Below are positions 48,647-58,090 of a stretch of 64,000 bases of DNA, one piece after another; positions within the stretch are counted from its first letter, which is position 1; the number at the start of each line of letters is the position of its first letter. The notes under the pieces were generated by a model, which saw only the letters and a program-made list of their open reading frames with translations, did no database searches and had not been told where the DNA came from. The DNA comes from an uncultured Adlercreutzia sp. Its GTDB lineage: Bacteria > Actinomycetota > Coriobacteriia > Coriobacteriales > Eggerthellaceae. The translations under genes and the position numbers were made by a program. The stretch spans positions 52,311-116,310 of the forward strand of contig CAJUFS010000001.1 of NCBI GenBank assembly GCA_910585575.1, read 5' to 3'.

Positions 48647-50831
48647 CATCTTCCGCCTGTTCCGCAACGATGCGAAGCGTCTCTTCGCCAATGTCATGAG
48701 CATTATCATCACCGTGGGCCTGGTGGTCATGCCGTCTATTTTCGCCTGGTACAACATTATTGCCTGCTGGAACGTGTTCGATAACACGGGCAACTTGACC
48801 GTGGCCGTGGCCAATACCGACGAGGGCTACCAAAGCGATCTGGTGCCCATCAAGATCAATGTGGGCGAGCAAGTGGTGTCGGCCTTGCGGGCCAACGACC
48901 AAATCGACTGGATCTTCACCGACGAAGAGGACGCCATCGACGGGGCGAAATCGGGACGCTACTACGCCGCCGTGGTCATTCCGAAGGACTTCAGCCGCGA
49001 CATGCTCACCTTCTACTCGGCCGACGTGGAGCACGCCGACATTGTGTACTACGCCAACGAGAAGAAGAGCGCCATTGCCCCCAAGATTACCGACAAGGGC
49101 GCCGATTCGGTGTCTTACCAGGTGAACTCCGTTTTTGCCGAAACGCTGAGCGAGGTGTCCCTTGGCTTGGCCGAGGCGTTTTCCACCTACGCCGAAGACG
49201 ACAACTGGGACGGGCGCATTGCCCAGCTGGCCGACCATGTGCGCACCGTAGCGAAATCGGTGGAGGATGCGGCGAAGGTGCTGGGCCTTTACAGCAACCT
49301 GGCGCAGGCTTGCGAGAACCTGGCCACCGACTCGGGGGCGCTGGCCGGCAACGCCATGGAGGCGGCCGACGCCACCCTTGATGCGGCGGCCGAAGGCGCG
49401 GCGTCCGTGCCTTCGTCCATCAGCAACATGAAAAGCTCCACCCAAGGGCTTTCCGACGCCCTGGAAAAGAGCCAGTCCGGCTTCGACAACGCCGCCGACA
49501 AGATATCGACCCTCTTCGCCACCGCCTCCTCGGACACCGCTGCCACGGTGCAGGATCTGCGCAGCCAGGCCAAGGTGGTGGAGGCCCAAACCGATCGCTA
49601 CCGTCAGCTGGCCCAAAGCCTCGAGGCCCTCGGCGACAAGCTGCCCTCCGAGGTGCAGCCCAGCGTGACGGCGGTGGTCGAGCGCCTGAACAGCGTGGCT
49701 ACGTTGTCGGACTCTATGGCTAAGAACTTGCGCTCGGCGGCCGACAAGCTGGAGAAGGGCGATACCGCCATCAAGGCCGATCGCGATGCGGCGCTGCAGC
49801 GTGCTAAGGAGGCCAAGGCGGCCATCCGCGAGATCAAGAGCGATTTCGACACGAACGTCAAGCCCTCGCTCGACAAGCTTGTCGAGCAGTCGAACAACCT
49901 GTCCGAGAAGATCGAGGGTATCCAGGGCACCTTGAAGAAGGTCAGCTCGCAGCTTTCCTCCTCGGCCGACTCGGCGGCGACGGCGCTGGGCGGCACGGCC
50001 AAGAAGGTGAAGAACGCGGCCGACAAGCTGCAGGAGGTGGCCGACAACTTGAAGGGCATGGCCGCCGACATCGACAAGGCCCTGGCAGCCGGCGATCGCA
50101 ATGCCCTCAAGGACGTGCTCAGCGCCGACGTCTCGGTGCTGTCCAAGGCGCTCTCGGCGCCCGTGGGCCTCGAGCGCATCGCGGTGTTCCCCGTGGAGAA
50201 TTTCGGTTCGGCCATGGCACCGCTGTACACCACCTTGGCGCTGTTCATCGGCGCCCTGCTCATTCTTGTAGTGATGAAGCCCACGGTGTCCTCGCGCGAG
50301 ATCGAGGAGGCGGGCTTGGTGAACGTGAAGCCCCGCCAGCTGTTCCTGGGCCGTTTCGGGGCCATGGCGCTCGTCTCGCTGGCGCAGACCACGCTCATGG
50401 GCCTTGGCAACCTGTTCTTCTTGCAGGTGCAGGTGGCCCATCCCTGGCTGTTCATGGGGGTCTTCTGGTTCGCGGGCCTGGTGTTCACCTTCCTTATCTA
50501 CGCCCTGGTGTTTTCCTTCGCCAACCTGGGCAAGGCCATTGCCGTGCTGCTGCTTATTATCCAGGTGACGGGCTGCGGCGGCTCCTTCCCGTTGCAGCTG
50601 CTGCCGGGGTTCGTGCAGGCGCTGAGCCCCTGGCTGCCAGCCACTCACGTGGTGAACGCCATGCGCGCCGCTATGATGGGCACCTACGGCAATGACTACT
50701 GGGTGCAGATGGGCGAGTTGGCCTTGTTCCTGGTGCCGGCGGCCCTGCTGGGCCTGGTGCTCCGCAAGCCCCTGGCAAAGTTCATGAACTGGTACGTCGA
50801 GCAGGTGGAGTCTTCCAAGCTTATTGGGTAG
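48639..50831 (+). CDS. YhgE/Pip family membrane protein (second of two)
   Basis: 730 residues from GTG 48639, chosen because it aligns with the start of the upstream paralogue (VGNIFRLFRNDAKRLF) and has GGTGAG just ahead; GTG 48630 is an alternative. The layout is the same: one N-terminal helix ending FAWYNIIACWNVFDNTG, a long coiled-coil extracellular stretch (about 150-500), then six C-terminal helices with MAPLYTTLALFIGALL. It lacks the extra C-terminal portion of the first protein. The 8-nt overlap indicates one operon, and the two may form a heteromeric complex. Confidence 0.88.
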   Translation: MGNIFRLFRNDAKRLFANVMSIIITVGLVVMPSIFAWYNIIACWNVFDNTGNLTVAVANTDEGYQSDLVPIKINVGEQVVSALRANDQIDWIFTDEEDAIDGAKSGRYYAAVVIPKDFSRDMLTFYSADVEHADIVYYANEKKSAIAPKITDKGADSVSYQVNSVFAETLSEVSLGLAEAFSTYAEDDNWDGRIAQLADHVRTVAKSVEDAAKVLGLYSNLAQACENLATDSGALAGNAMEAADATLDAAAEGAASVPSSISNMKSSTQGLSDALEKSQSGFDNAADKISTLFATASSDTAATVQDLRSQAKVVEAQTDRYRQLAQSLEALGDKLPSEVQPSVTAVVERLNSVATLSDSMAKNLRSAADKLEKGDTAIKADRDAALQRAKEAKAAIREIKSDFDTNVKPSLDKLVEQSNNLSEKIEGIQGTLKKVSSQLSSSADSAATALGGTAKKVKNAADKLQEVADNLKGMAADIDKALAAGDRNALKDVLSADVSVLSKALSAPVGLERIAVFPVENFGSAMAPLYTTLALFIGALLILVVMKPTVSSREIEEAGLVNVKPRQLFLGRFGAMALVSLAQTTLMGLGNLFFLQVQVAHPWLFMGVFWFAGLVFTFLIYALVFSFANLGKAIAVLLLIIQVTGCGGSFPLQLLPGFVQALSPWLPATHVVNAMRAAMMGTYGNDYWVQMGELALFLVPAALLGLVLRKPLAKFMNWYVEQVESSKLIG

Positions 50832-50922
50832 GGAAGTGACGGCTGATTGCTTTCGACGGTTATGCATCATTTGGAAGACGTCTTAGCGTGGTAGGAAAGT
50901 GCGGGCTGATTGCTTTCGACGG
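50828..50922 (+). repeat. Two 32-bp direct repeats after the YhgE pair
   Basis: gtagggaagtgacggctgat (50828-50847) continuing to 50859, and its near copy at 50891-50922, share the core GGCTGATTGCTTTCGACGG and are separated by 31 bp. No hairpin or T run marks them as a terminator. Confidence 0.75.
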
Positions 50923-51068
50923 GCTTACGGCGGGTTTTGCCGATTTGCCCTCGAACGTTGGGCTATGCTACGGCTTCGATTCGGTAAAGTGAGCCTGATC
51001 TAAGAGAGTAAGCGCAGGTGCGGACGGGGCGCGTTCCGTCGCGCCTGAGGCAAGTGAAGGAGCACGCG

Positions 51069-51509
51069 ATGGCTGGAAGTCCTTTGACCGACGAGCAAAT
51101 TGCCCAGGAGGAGAAGTTCCTGAAGGGACTTCCCCGGGTGAACCTGGGGGCGCTATTCTTGGCGCCCGTTTGGGGCCCGGCCCATGGCATGTGGGCCGCG
51201 TTCCTGTTTTTTGTGGCCTGGCTGTTCGTGGACAACGTTATTTACGCGGCCACGGTGGAGCCTACCGTGCTTAACGTGGGTCTGGCGGTGCTTATGACCG
51301 TGGCCCTGGTAGGTGGCACGTTGGTGTTCGCCATTGTGTCGCAGCCTTTTGCAGCGCACCGGGCCGAAGCCATGGGCGAGAGCCGTGCTGACTACCTGCG
51401 CCGTCAGCGCGTGTGGGCGGTGGCGTCCTTTGTGGTGGCTGTTATCGTGGTGGTGCTGGCCAGCTATTACAACCTGGAGATCCGCCCCTTTATGGAGGTT
51501 GAGGCCTAA
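51069..51509 (+). CDS. Small membrane protein coupled to hydrogenase protease
   Basis: 146 residues from ATG 51069 (GAAGGAG 6 nt upstream). About 25 polar residues are followed by hydrophobic segments at roughly 26-60, 66-92 and 117-137, with a short basic loop (MGESRADYLRRQR) between the last two. The GALFLAPVWGPAHGMW segment recalls small DUF2628-like membrane proteins, but I cannot name a family. The stop and the next start overlap by one base (TAATG), so it is translated with the maturation protease and may act with the hydrogenase; that link is inferred from position. Confidence 0.8.
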   Translation: MAGSPLTDEQIAQEEKFLKGLPRVNLGALFLAPVWGPAHGMWAAFLFFVAWLFVDNVIYAATVEPTVLNVGLAVLMTVALVGGTLVFAIVSQPFAAHRAEAMGESRADYLRRQRVWAVASFVVAVIVVVLASYYNLEIRPFMEVEA

Positions 51510-52018
51510 TGGCGGATGCGGGTCAGCGTCGGGCTGTGGTGTTCTGCGTGGGCAATCGGCTCATGCTCGATGACGGCGTGGGGCCGGCGGTCTACGACCG
51601 TCTGGTGGCCGACTACCTTATTCCCGACAACGTGCAGCTCTTTGACGTGGGCTGCATGTCACTGGATATGCTGCCCTATGTGGATGACTACGACGTGGTG
51701 CTTACCGTGGATGCGGTGGACGGTACGGGCGATGCGCCCGGTACGGTGTACCGTTTCGAGCCTGACGCCATGGCGCGCCACTCGGGCCCCGAGGCTTCGC
51801 TGCACGATCTGAAGCTGGTGGATTTGTTCGACGCCGCTAGCTTGATGGGGTTCGAGGCCGAGGGCTACTGCCTGGGGATGCAGGTGGGGAATCCTTCGCC
51901 CTCGGAGTTCACCGTAGGATTGACGCCGGAATGCGCCGAAGCGCTGCCTCTGCTGGTGGAGACGGTGGTGGCGGAGCTGCATCGCCGCGGGTTCGTGCTG
52001 GAGAAGAAGATTTCCTAG
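51509..52018 (+). CDS. Hydrogenase maturation endopeptidase (HyaD/HycI family)
   Basis: 169 residues. GNRLMLDDGVGP at 15-26 is the family signature, with Asp22 where HybD has its Ni-binding Glu; HycI-type proteases also carry DDG. VDAVD (Asp68) and SLHDLKL (His99) supply the other two metal-site residues. The enzyme removes the C-terminal tail of the [NiFe] large subunit after Ni insertion, here presumably the 20 residues after His537 of the hydrogenase at 43365. It lies about 6.5 kb from that operon, behind a small membrane protein, and its stop overlaps the convergent nth stop by 3 nt. Confidence 0.88.
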   Translation: MADAGQRRAVVFCVGNRLMLDDGVGPAVYDRLVADYLIPDNVQLFDVGCMSLDMLPYVDDYDVVLTVDAVDGTGDAPGTVYRFEPDAMARHSGPEASLHDLKLVDLFDAASLMGFEAEGYCLGMQVGNPSPSEFTVGLTPECAEALPLLVETVVAELHRRGFVLEKKIS

Positions 52019-52677
52019 GCCCACTGGCCGCGGGTGGGGCAGAGATCTCCGACGATGCAGTCGGCGCAGCGGGGATTGCGGGCGCGGCAGAACTCGCGGC
52101 CGAAGTGGACCCACTGGTGGTTGATGTAGAGCCACTGGTCGCGGGGGTATACCTTCAGCAGAATGTCCTCCACCTTCTGGGGCGTGTCGGCCGAGGGGCC
52201 GGCCAGCTTCAGGCGGTGGGCGATGCGGTAGACATGCGTGTCGACGGCGATTCCCTGGGGGTCTTTGAAAGCCTCGCACATGACGCAGTTTGCTGTCTTG
52301 CGACCCACGCCGGGCAGCTTCTGCAGCAGGTCGACGTCGGCGGGCACCTCGCCGCCGAACTCGGCTACGACGGTTTGGGCCAGGGCTACCAGGTTCTTCG
52401 CTTTGGAGCGGAAAAAGCCCAGGGAGTGGATGATCTCGGAGACCGCCTCGGGCGAGGCGGCGGCCAGGTCGGCCGGAGTGGGGAAGGCTTCGAAAAGCAC
52501 GGGGGTCACCTTGTTCACAGCGGCGTCGGTGCACTGGGCCGAAAGCACCACGGCCACGGTCAACTCGAAGGGCGTGCGGTAATCCAGCGACGCCTTGCCG
52601 GGCCCGTAGTGGGCGAACATGCGCTCCTCGATGGCGGCGGCGCGCTCGCGCTTCGAAGCAAGGGATTCCCGGGCCAT
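52015..52677 (-). CDS. nth: Endonuclease III
   Basis: 220 residues, normal length. The HhH motif LPGVGRKTANCV (121-132) holds the catalytic Lys127, VDTHV holds Asp146, and the [4Fe-4S] ligands Cys197-x6-Cys204-x2-Cys207-x5-Cys213 are complete. It is a bifunctional glycosylase/AP lyase that removes oxidised pyrimidines in base-excision repair. GAAGGAG precedes the ATG by 5 nt. It converges on the hydrogenase protease gene. The complete cluster contrasts with the cluster-less MutY-like protein at 38509. Confidence 0.95.
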   Translation of the reverse strand: MARESLASKRERAAAIEERMFAHYGPGKASLDYRTPFELTVAVVLSAQCTDAAVNKVTPVLFEAFPTPADLAAASPEAVSEIIHSLGFFRSKAKNLVALAQTVVAEFGGEVPADVDLLQKLPGVGRKTANCVMCEAFKDPQGIAVDTHVYRIAHRLKLAGPSADTPQKVEDILLKVYPRDQWLYINHQWVHFGREFCRARNPRCADCIVGDLCPTRGQWA

Positions 52678-53124
52678 GGCAGCTCCTTCAGATCAAGAGG
52701 CGGCCGCGCCCCAATCGCAGCGCGGCCGCATGTAGGTGGAAAGGGCGACCGCCCGGCCGAAGCGAGGCGGTCGCGTGATGGTCTCGATCTTAAACGAAGC
52801 AGCGAACAGCTGGAGCGCGGCAAGCGAACTACTGGCGAATATCCACGAAGCGCGGGTTGGATCGTTGCGTGATCGGCGTCTTCCGCGGAGGCGAGGCGGA
52901 TGGGACTTTGGCGGTTCTCTTGAAGCGCTGAGTGCGGCTAATGAGGTAATGATGGGCTTCTGCGAGGCGCGTAGGTACTTGGATGCGCCTGTTCGCTTTA
53001 CTACTTCGTTACCGCTGAGCGGCCACAGGAGGCGGCGGCGCGGCTGATGCAGTACACTATGCGCAGCGCATGCCGCCCGTGGGGCGGCTTTTCGCATGTG
53101 GACTGAACGGCCGAAGGATACGCC
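52678..53124. other. Intergenic region between nth and mfd
   Basis: Diverging promoters of nth and mfd must lie here. A stem of CGACCGCC with GGCGGTCG (52747-52773) and a hairpin just before mfd are the only structures I see. A 103-codon open frame at 52736-53047 has no ribosome binding site or recognisable product. Confidence 0.6.
53053..53092 (+). promoter_or_regulatory. Candidate mfd promoter with leader hairpin
   Basis: A TACACT -10-like box (53053-53058) is followed by GCCGCCC-GTG-GGGCGGC (53072-53088) and TTTT. The hairpin lies between the presumed transcript start and the mfd RBS (GAAGGA, 53113-53118), so it could attenuate mfd or end a transcript from upstream. Confidence 0.35.
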
Positions 53125-56100
53125 ATGCTCATTGATTCGCTGACTTTCACCTTGGAGAAATCCGGCTGCCTCGATGCTTTTTGGGGGAAGCTAGACGAGG
53201 GACAGGACGCCACCTTGGCCGTGGCCGCCTCGGCGCGGCCGTTTCTGGTGGCGGCTCGCTTCGCCCATAAGCCCCAGCCCACGTTGGTGGTGGTGGCCGG
53301 CGAAGATGCCGCCGTGGCGTTTGCGCGCAATGTGGCGGCCTATGTGGGGGAGGAGCGCGTGCTCCGCTTCCCCGAGCGCGCCGATGTGCCCTTTGCACCC
53401 AAGGTGCCCGACGCGCGGGTGATCTCGCAGCGCATGGAGGCGGCCTGGGCGCTGCAGTCGGGGCGCGAGGTAGTGGTGGTGGCCAGCGCTCGGGCGCTGC
53501 TGCGCCTGCTGCCGCCGACGGATGCCCAGGTGGCGCGTCCGCTCGTACTCACGGCGGAAACCGAGCTTGAGGATATGGGCCGCGAGGGCCTGACTGAGCT
53601 CGACGACTTGCCGCGCCTGCTGGAGGCCATGGGCTATGCGAACACCGGCGAGTTGGACGGCCCCGGCACCTTCGCGGTGCGCGGTGGCACCATTGACGTA
53701 TTCCCCGGTAACTTGACCTTCCCCGTGCGTCTGGATTTCTTCGGCGACGAGCTGGACGAGATTCGCCGCATCGTGCCTGCCACGGGGCAGACTATCTCGT
53801 CGCTGCCTCAGGTGGACATCTATCCCGTTACGGAGTTCAACTGCTCGCATCGCTCGCTTCTGGCGGCGCGCAAGGCGTTGGAGAAGCCGGCGCTCACGAA
53901 CCCGGCTCTGCGCGATGTGCTGGAGAAGCTGGAGGGCGGCCTGCGCTTCGAGGGCGCCGATGTCATCCTTCCGTACCTGTACAAGACACCGGTGACGCTG
54001 GGGGCCTACGCCGGCGCGGGCACGCTGTGCGCGCTCATCGAACCACGCAGCCTCTTCGACGATGCGGCTCACGCCTTCGATGACCTGGCCGAACGCGCCC
54101 GCGGTACCAATATTGCGCTGGAGGGGCTCTACGCGGCGCCCGCGGCCCTGGATTTCGGGGGCGAGGAGCGCGCCACCTATGTGTCCATCATGCGCGTGGG
54201 CAGCGAGATCGACGACGAGCTGCCGGTGAAGCGCGTGGACGTGGCCGGCAACCCCGACAAGATCTTCGGCAAGCTGCGGAATCTCACCGATGACCACTAC
54301 ACGGTGGTGTTCAGCGCGCCGAATTACCGCGCCCGCGAGAACATGCGCCATGCCCTGGTGGATCGCGGCATTCCCATCCAGGTGGTGCAGCCCGAAGGGG
54401 CATCGGCCGTTGGCGACGAAGAGGGCGATGCGGATCAGTCTACGATAGTTCCCGATACGCCGGGCCAGGCCAAACGGCGGCTGCGGCGCAGCGTGGTGAA
54501 CATCGTCGACAACGACATCCCGTTGGGCATGATCATCCCGAAGGCGCACTTAGCCCTGGTCAGCGCCGCTGATACCCAGGGCGCGCGGGCCGCCAGCCGC
54601 ACGCGTCGCACCCGCGTAGACGCCACCGAGGTGACCTTCCCCTTCAAGCCCGGCGACTACGTGGTGCACGCGGCCCACGGCATCGCCTTCTTCCGCGACC
54701 TGGTGCGCCGCGAAGTGGACGGCACCGAGCGCGACTACCTGCAGCTGGAGTACGCCGAGGGCGACAAGCTGTTCGTGCCCGTGGAGCAGCTGGACCGCGT
54801 CACCCGCTACGTAGGACCCGAGGGAGGCAGCCCGCGGCTCACCCGTCTGAACACGAGCGACTGGTCCCGTGCCCTGAACAAGGCGCGCAAGGCCACGAAG
54901 AAGCTGGCCTTCGACCTGGTGGACGTATACGCGCGCCGCGCCGCCACCCAGGGCTTCCGCTTCTCTGCCGACACTCCGTGGCAGCGCGAGATGGAGGAGG
55001 CCTTCCCGTACCAAGAGACGCGCGACCAGCTGGCGGCCATTGCCGACGTGAAGGCCGACATGGAGGGCCCGCGCCCCATGGACCGTCTCATCTGCGGCGA
55101 CGTGGGCTTCGGCAAGACCGAGGTGGCCCTGCGCGCGGCGTTCAAGGCCACCCAGGACGGCAAGCAGGTCATGGTGCTGTGCCCCACCACCATTCTGGCC
55201 CAGCAGCACTACACTTCGTTCAAGGACCGTTTCGACCCCTTTGGCGTGAAGGTGGAAGTGCTCTCGCGTTTCCGCACTCCTGAGCAGCAGAAGGCGGCGC
55301 TTGAGGGCTTTGCCAAGGGCGACGTGCAGGTGCTGGTGGGCACCCACCGGCTGCTGTCGCGCGATGTGAACCCGCATGATTTGGGGCTGGTCATCATCGA
55401 CGAGGAGCAGCGTTTCGGCGTGCAGCACAAGGAGCAGCTGAAGAATTTGCGCGAGTCCATCGATGTGCTCACGCTTTCAGCCACGCCTATTCCGCGCACC
55501 ATGCAGATGTCGCTGTCCGGCGTGCGCGACATGAGCCTTATTCTCACGCCGCCCGATGAGCGGCGTCCGGTGGAAGTGCATGTGGGGGAATGGGATCCCG
55601 ACGTGGTGTCTGCCGCCATCCGCTTCGAGCTGGCCCGTGGCGGCCAGGTGTACTACGTGAGCAACCGCGTGCGCTCCATCGACGAGGCTGTGGATCGCGT
55701 GCACGAAGCGGCCGGCGAGGCGCGCGTGGGCGTGGCCCACGGGCAGATGACCAAGGAGGAGTTGGAACGGGTGATGGAGGAGTTCGCCGCCGGCGAGCTG
55801 GACGTGCTGGTGGCCACCACCATCATCGAAAGCGGCATCGACAACCCGCACACGAACACGCTCATTATCGAGGACTCCCAGCGCCTGGGCCTGGCGCAGA
55901 TGTACCAGCTGAAGGGTCGCGTGGGTCGCTCGTCTACCCAGGCCTATGCCTACTTCATGTTCCCGGAGAACGTGCCCTTGACCGATGAGGCCGCGGCGCG
56001 CCTGACCGCCATCAACGAGTACCAGGATTTGGGCAGCGGCATGCGTATCGCCATGCGCGACCTGGAGATTCGCGGCGCTGGCAGCATGCTGGGCGCCGAG

Positions 56101-56958
56101 CAGTCGGGCAACATGTCGGCCGTAGGTTTCGACCTGTTTGCCCAGATGCTGTCCCAGGCGGTGAACGACACCCGTGAAAAGGGCGAGGCCACCGGCGACT
56201 TGCCGCCAGCGCTATCGGACATCACCGTAAACGTGCCGGGCCATGCCTACCTGCCCGAGGAATACATTCCCGACGCCGATACGCGGGTGCTGTGGTACCG
56301 CAAGTTGGCCAGCGCGCCCACCGTGGACGATGTGGAGGCTCTGAGGGAAGAGCTGCTGGAAAAGGCGCCCGACATGCCCGATGCGGCGGCCAACTTGTTC
56401 GAGCGCGCGTGGCTCAAGGCCTTCGCCAACGAGCACAACGTCAAGGTGATCTCGGTGGTGGCCGGCAACTTGGTGGTAGATCCCATCGATATCCCCCAGG
56501 ACAAGATGAAGCCGTTGCGCCGCGCCGGGGCCCGCTACAACACGGACAAGCGCAAGCTGACGCTGCCGCTCCGTTATTTCACGGACGAAGAGCGCGACAA
56601 CCTGATGCCACCCATCGCTCGCTTCCTAGAGGAGATGTTCGGCGAGAAAGACGAGGACGAGTCGGTGCCCTTTGCCGAGGTGGAGGGTGCGTCGTCGGAG
56701 GCCGGATTGGGCGCAGGTAAGAATGACGGCGCTGGCAGTCCGGTGCCTTCTCTTGCTGGCGGGGTTGCTGGCGCGGCGGCTACTCGTACGCCCGCTGGGC
56801 CGGCGGGATCCGGAGCTGCCCCACGCAGCGCTTCGGCTTCTGGCCGTCCTACGGCCCGCAGCGAGCGCCGCGCTCGCAACCAGGCCAAGGGCGAGGCGGC
56901 TCGCGAGCGCTTGGCGGCAAAGCGCGCCGCTCGCGCAGCGAAGCGCAAGGAAGAGTAG
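53125..56958 (+). CDS. mfd: Transcription-repair coupling factor Mfd
   Basis: 1277 residues (E. coli Mfd has 1148). The order is UvrB-like N-terminal part (GxFAVRGGTIDVFPG near 178-194), RNA-polymerase interaction domain from FKPGDYVVHAAHGIA (about 510), RecG-like helicase with Walker A GDVGFGKTE (about 656), DEEQRFG (about 758), SATPIPRT and the TRG-like GRVGRSS, then the C-terminal TRCF domain. It displaces stalled RNA polymerase and recruits UvrA. The extra length is mainly a low-complexity Ala/Arg/Lys-rich basic tail after about residue 1185, which may bind nucleic acid. GAAGGA lies 6 nt before the ATG. Confidence 0.96.
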   Translation: MLIDSLTFTLEKSGCLDAFWGKLDEGQDATLAVAASARPFLVAARFAHKPQPTLVVVAGEDAAVAFARNVAAYVGEERVLRFPERADVPFAPKVPDARVISQRMEAAWALQSGREVVVVASARALLRLLPPTDAQVARPLVLTAETELEDMGREGLTELDDLPRLLEAMGYANTGELDGPGTFAVRGGTIDVFPGNLTFPVRLDFFGDELDEIRRIVPATGQTISSLPQVDIYPVTEFNCSHRSLLAARKALEKPALTNPALRDVLEKLEGGLRFEGADVILPYLYKTPVTLGAYAGAGTLCALIEPRSLFDDAAHAFDDLAERARGTNIALEGLYAAPAALDFGGEERATYVSIMRVGSEIDDELPVKRVDVAGNPDKIFGKLRNLTDDHYTVVFSAPNYRARENMRHALVDRGIPIQVVQPEGASAVGDEEGDADQSTIVPDTPGQAKRRLRRSVVNIVDNDIPLGMIIPKAHLALVSAADTQGARAASRTRRTRVDATEVTFPFKPGDYVVHAAHGIAFFRDLVRREVDGTERDYLQLEYAEGDKLFVPVEQLDRVTRYVGPEGGSPRLTRLNTSDWSRALNKARKATKKLAFDLVDVYARRAATQGFRFSADTPWQREMEEAFPYQETRDQLAAIADVKADMEGPRPMDRLICGDVGFGKTEVALRAAFKATQDGKQVMVLCPTTILAQQHYTSFKDRFDPFGVKVEVLSRFRTPEQQKAALEGFAKGDVQVLVGTHRLLSRDVNPHDLGLVIIDEEQRFGVQHKEQLKNLRESIDVLTLSATPIPRTMQMSLSGVRDMSLILTPPDERRPVEVHVGEWDPDVVSAAIRFELARGGQVYYVSNRVRSIDEAVDRVHEAAGEARVGVAHGQMTKEELERVMEEFAAGELDVLVATTIIESGIDNPHTNTLIIEDSQRLGLAQMYQLKGRVGRSSTQAYAYFMFPENVPLTDEAAARLTAINEYQDLGSGMRIAMRDLEIRGAGSMLGAEQSGNMSAVGFDLFAQMLSQAVNDTREKGEATGDLPPALSDITVNVPGHAYLPEEYIPDADTRVLWYRKLASAPTVDDVEALREELLEKAPDMPDAAANLFERAWLKAFANEHNVKVISVVAGNLVVDPIDIPQDKMKPLRRAGARYNTDKRKLTLPLRYFTDEERDNLMPPIARFLEEMFGEKDEDESVPFAEVEGASSEAGLGAGKNDGAGSPVPSLAGGVAGAAATRTPAGPAGSGAAPRSASASGRPTARSERRARNQAKGEAARERLAAKRAARAAKRKEE

Positions 56959-57145
56959 GGGCGCTGCAACGCTTTTCTTGCAGGACGGGTGGGTTTCTGC
57001 AGCGGGAAAGCAGCGCGAGAGGTTCGGCGCCCGTATCGCATGCATGCTGGGGATAGGCCGAAGAGGGTACGACGTTTTAGGAGCGCCCAAGACGTCATAC
57101 GGACGCTGATCAGCTGTTCTGATGCCCCCAGGAGGGAAGGAAAAC

Positions 57146-58090
57146 GTGGCTGAAAAACCGAATTTCTGGATAGGGTTTGCCTGTGCCCTGGCGGGAGCTC
57201 TTCTTTGGGGCTTCTCGGGCGCCTGCATCCAGTTTCTGGCGGAAAACTACGTCGTGCGGTCCTCGTTCATCTCGTTCGTGCGCGCAGCCACGGCTGCCGT
57301 GCTGTTCCTTGCCTTCATGCTGGCGGCTCGTCGCGAGAGCCTTTTGTCGCTGGCGCACAGCAAGCGAGCGTGGCCTGGGCTTCTGCTCTTCGGCGTGGGG
57401 CTCTATCTCAGCCAGATTACCTATGCTGTCTCGGTAGCGCTTACCAACGCCGGTACGGCAACGGTTCTTCAGGCCACCTGCACGGTATTCGTCATGCTGT
57501 TCACCTGCATGAAGCTGCGCCACTGGCCGCGGCCCCTGGATTTGCTGGGACTTGTGTGCGCCATGGGAGCGGCGACGCTCATCGCCACGCAGGGCGACTG
57601 GGGCGTTATGGTGCTGCCTGTGGCCGGTTTGGCCTGGGGCATTGCCAACGCGCTGTCCGAGACGCTGTACATCATGGCTCCGCAGCGCTTGTACCTTCAT
57701 TGGGATCGGTTCACGGTTATCAGCTGCGGCATGGTGATCAGCGGCGTGCTGGCGGCTTTGGTGTGGGCCTGCGGTGCCCTGTGGGGCGATGCGCCTCAGG
57801 TACCTGCGATGGACGGCCTCGGCTGGGCTGCCCTGGTGCTGGGCGTGGGCGTCATGGGCACTTTTGCGGCGTTCGGGCTGTTCCTCTACGGTGTTTCCGT
57901 GGTGGGCTCGGTCCACGGCAGCTTGCTCGGTGTGGCCGAGCCCGTGGGCGCCATGGTCATTGCCGCCGTCTGGCTGCATACTGCGTTCAGCGCCGCCGAT
58001 TGGACGGGGCTCATTCTCATGGCGGCCATGATCGTGCTGGTATCAATTTCCGGCGCCCGAGGGGAGAAGACGGCGGAAGGCGGACGATAG
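57146..58090 (+). CDS. EamA/DMT superfamily transporter
   Basis: 314 residues from GTG 57146, preferred over ATG 57122 because GGAGGGAAGG lies between them as its ribosome binding site. About ten hydrophobic segments form two EamA repeats; LLWGFSGACIQFLAENY in the first and LYGVSVVGSVHGSLLGVAEPVGAMV in the second are typical of drug/metabolite transporters. The substrate is unknown. It stands alone between mfd and an A+T-richer interval. Confidence 0.85.
   Translation: MAEKPNFWIGFACALAGALLWGFSGACIQFLAENYVVRSSFISFVRAATAAVLFLAFMLAARRESLLSLAHSKRAWPGLLLFGVGLYLSQITYAVSVALTNAGTATVLQATCTVFVMLFTCMKLRHWPRPLDLLGLVCAMGAATLIATQGDWGVMVLPVAGLAWGIANALSETLYIMAPQRLYLHWDRFTVISCGMVISGVLAALVWACGALWGDAPQVPAMDGLGWAALVLGVGVMGTFAAFGLFLYGVSVVGSVHGSLLGVAEPVGAMVIAAVWLHTAFSAADWTGLILMAAMIVLVSISGARGEKTAEGGR

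Noticed and set aside
48348..50870. Minus-strand open frame of 840 codons opposite the second YhgE/Pip gene
   Set aside because: Gln/His/Arg-rich shadow of a coding sequence with clear membrane topology on the plus strand.
52736..53047. 103-codon plus-strand open frame between nth and mfd
   Set aside because: No Shine-Dalgarno ahead of its ATG, Arg-rich composition and no family resemblance; a real small gene cannot be excluded but is not supported.
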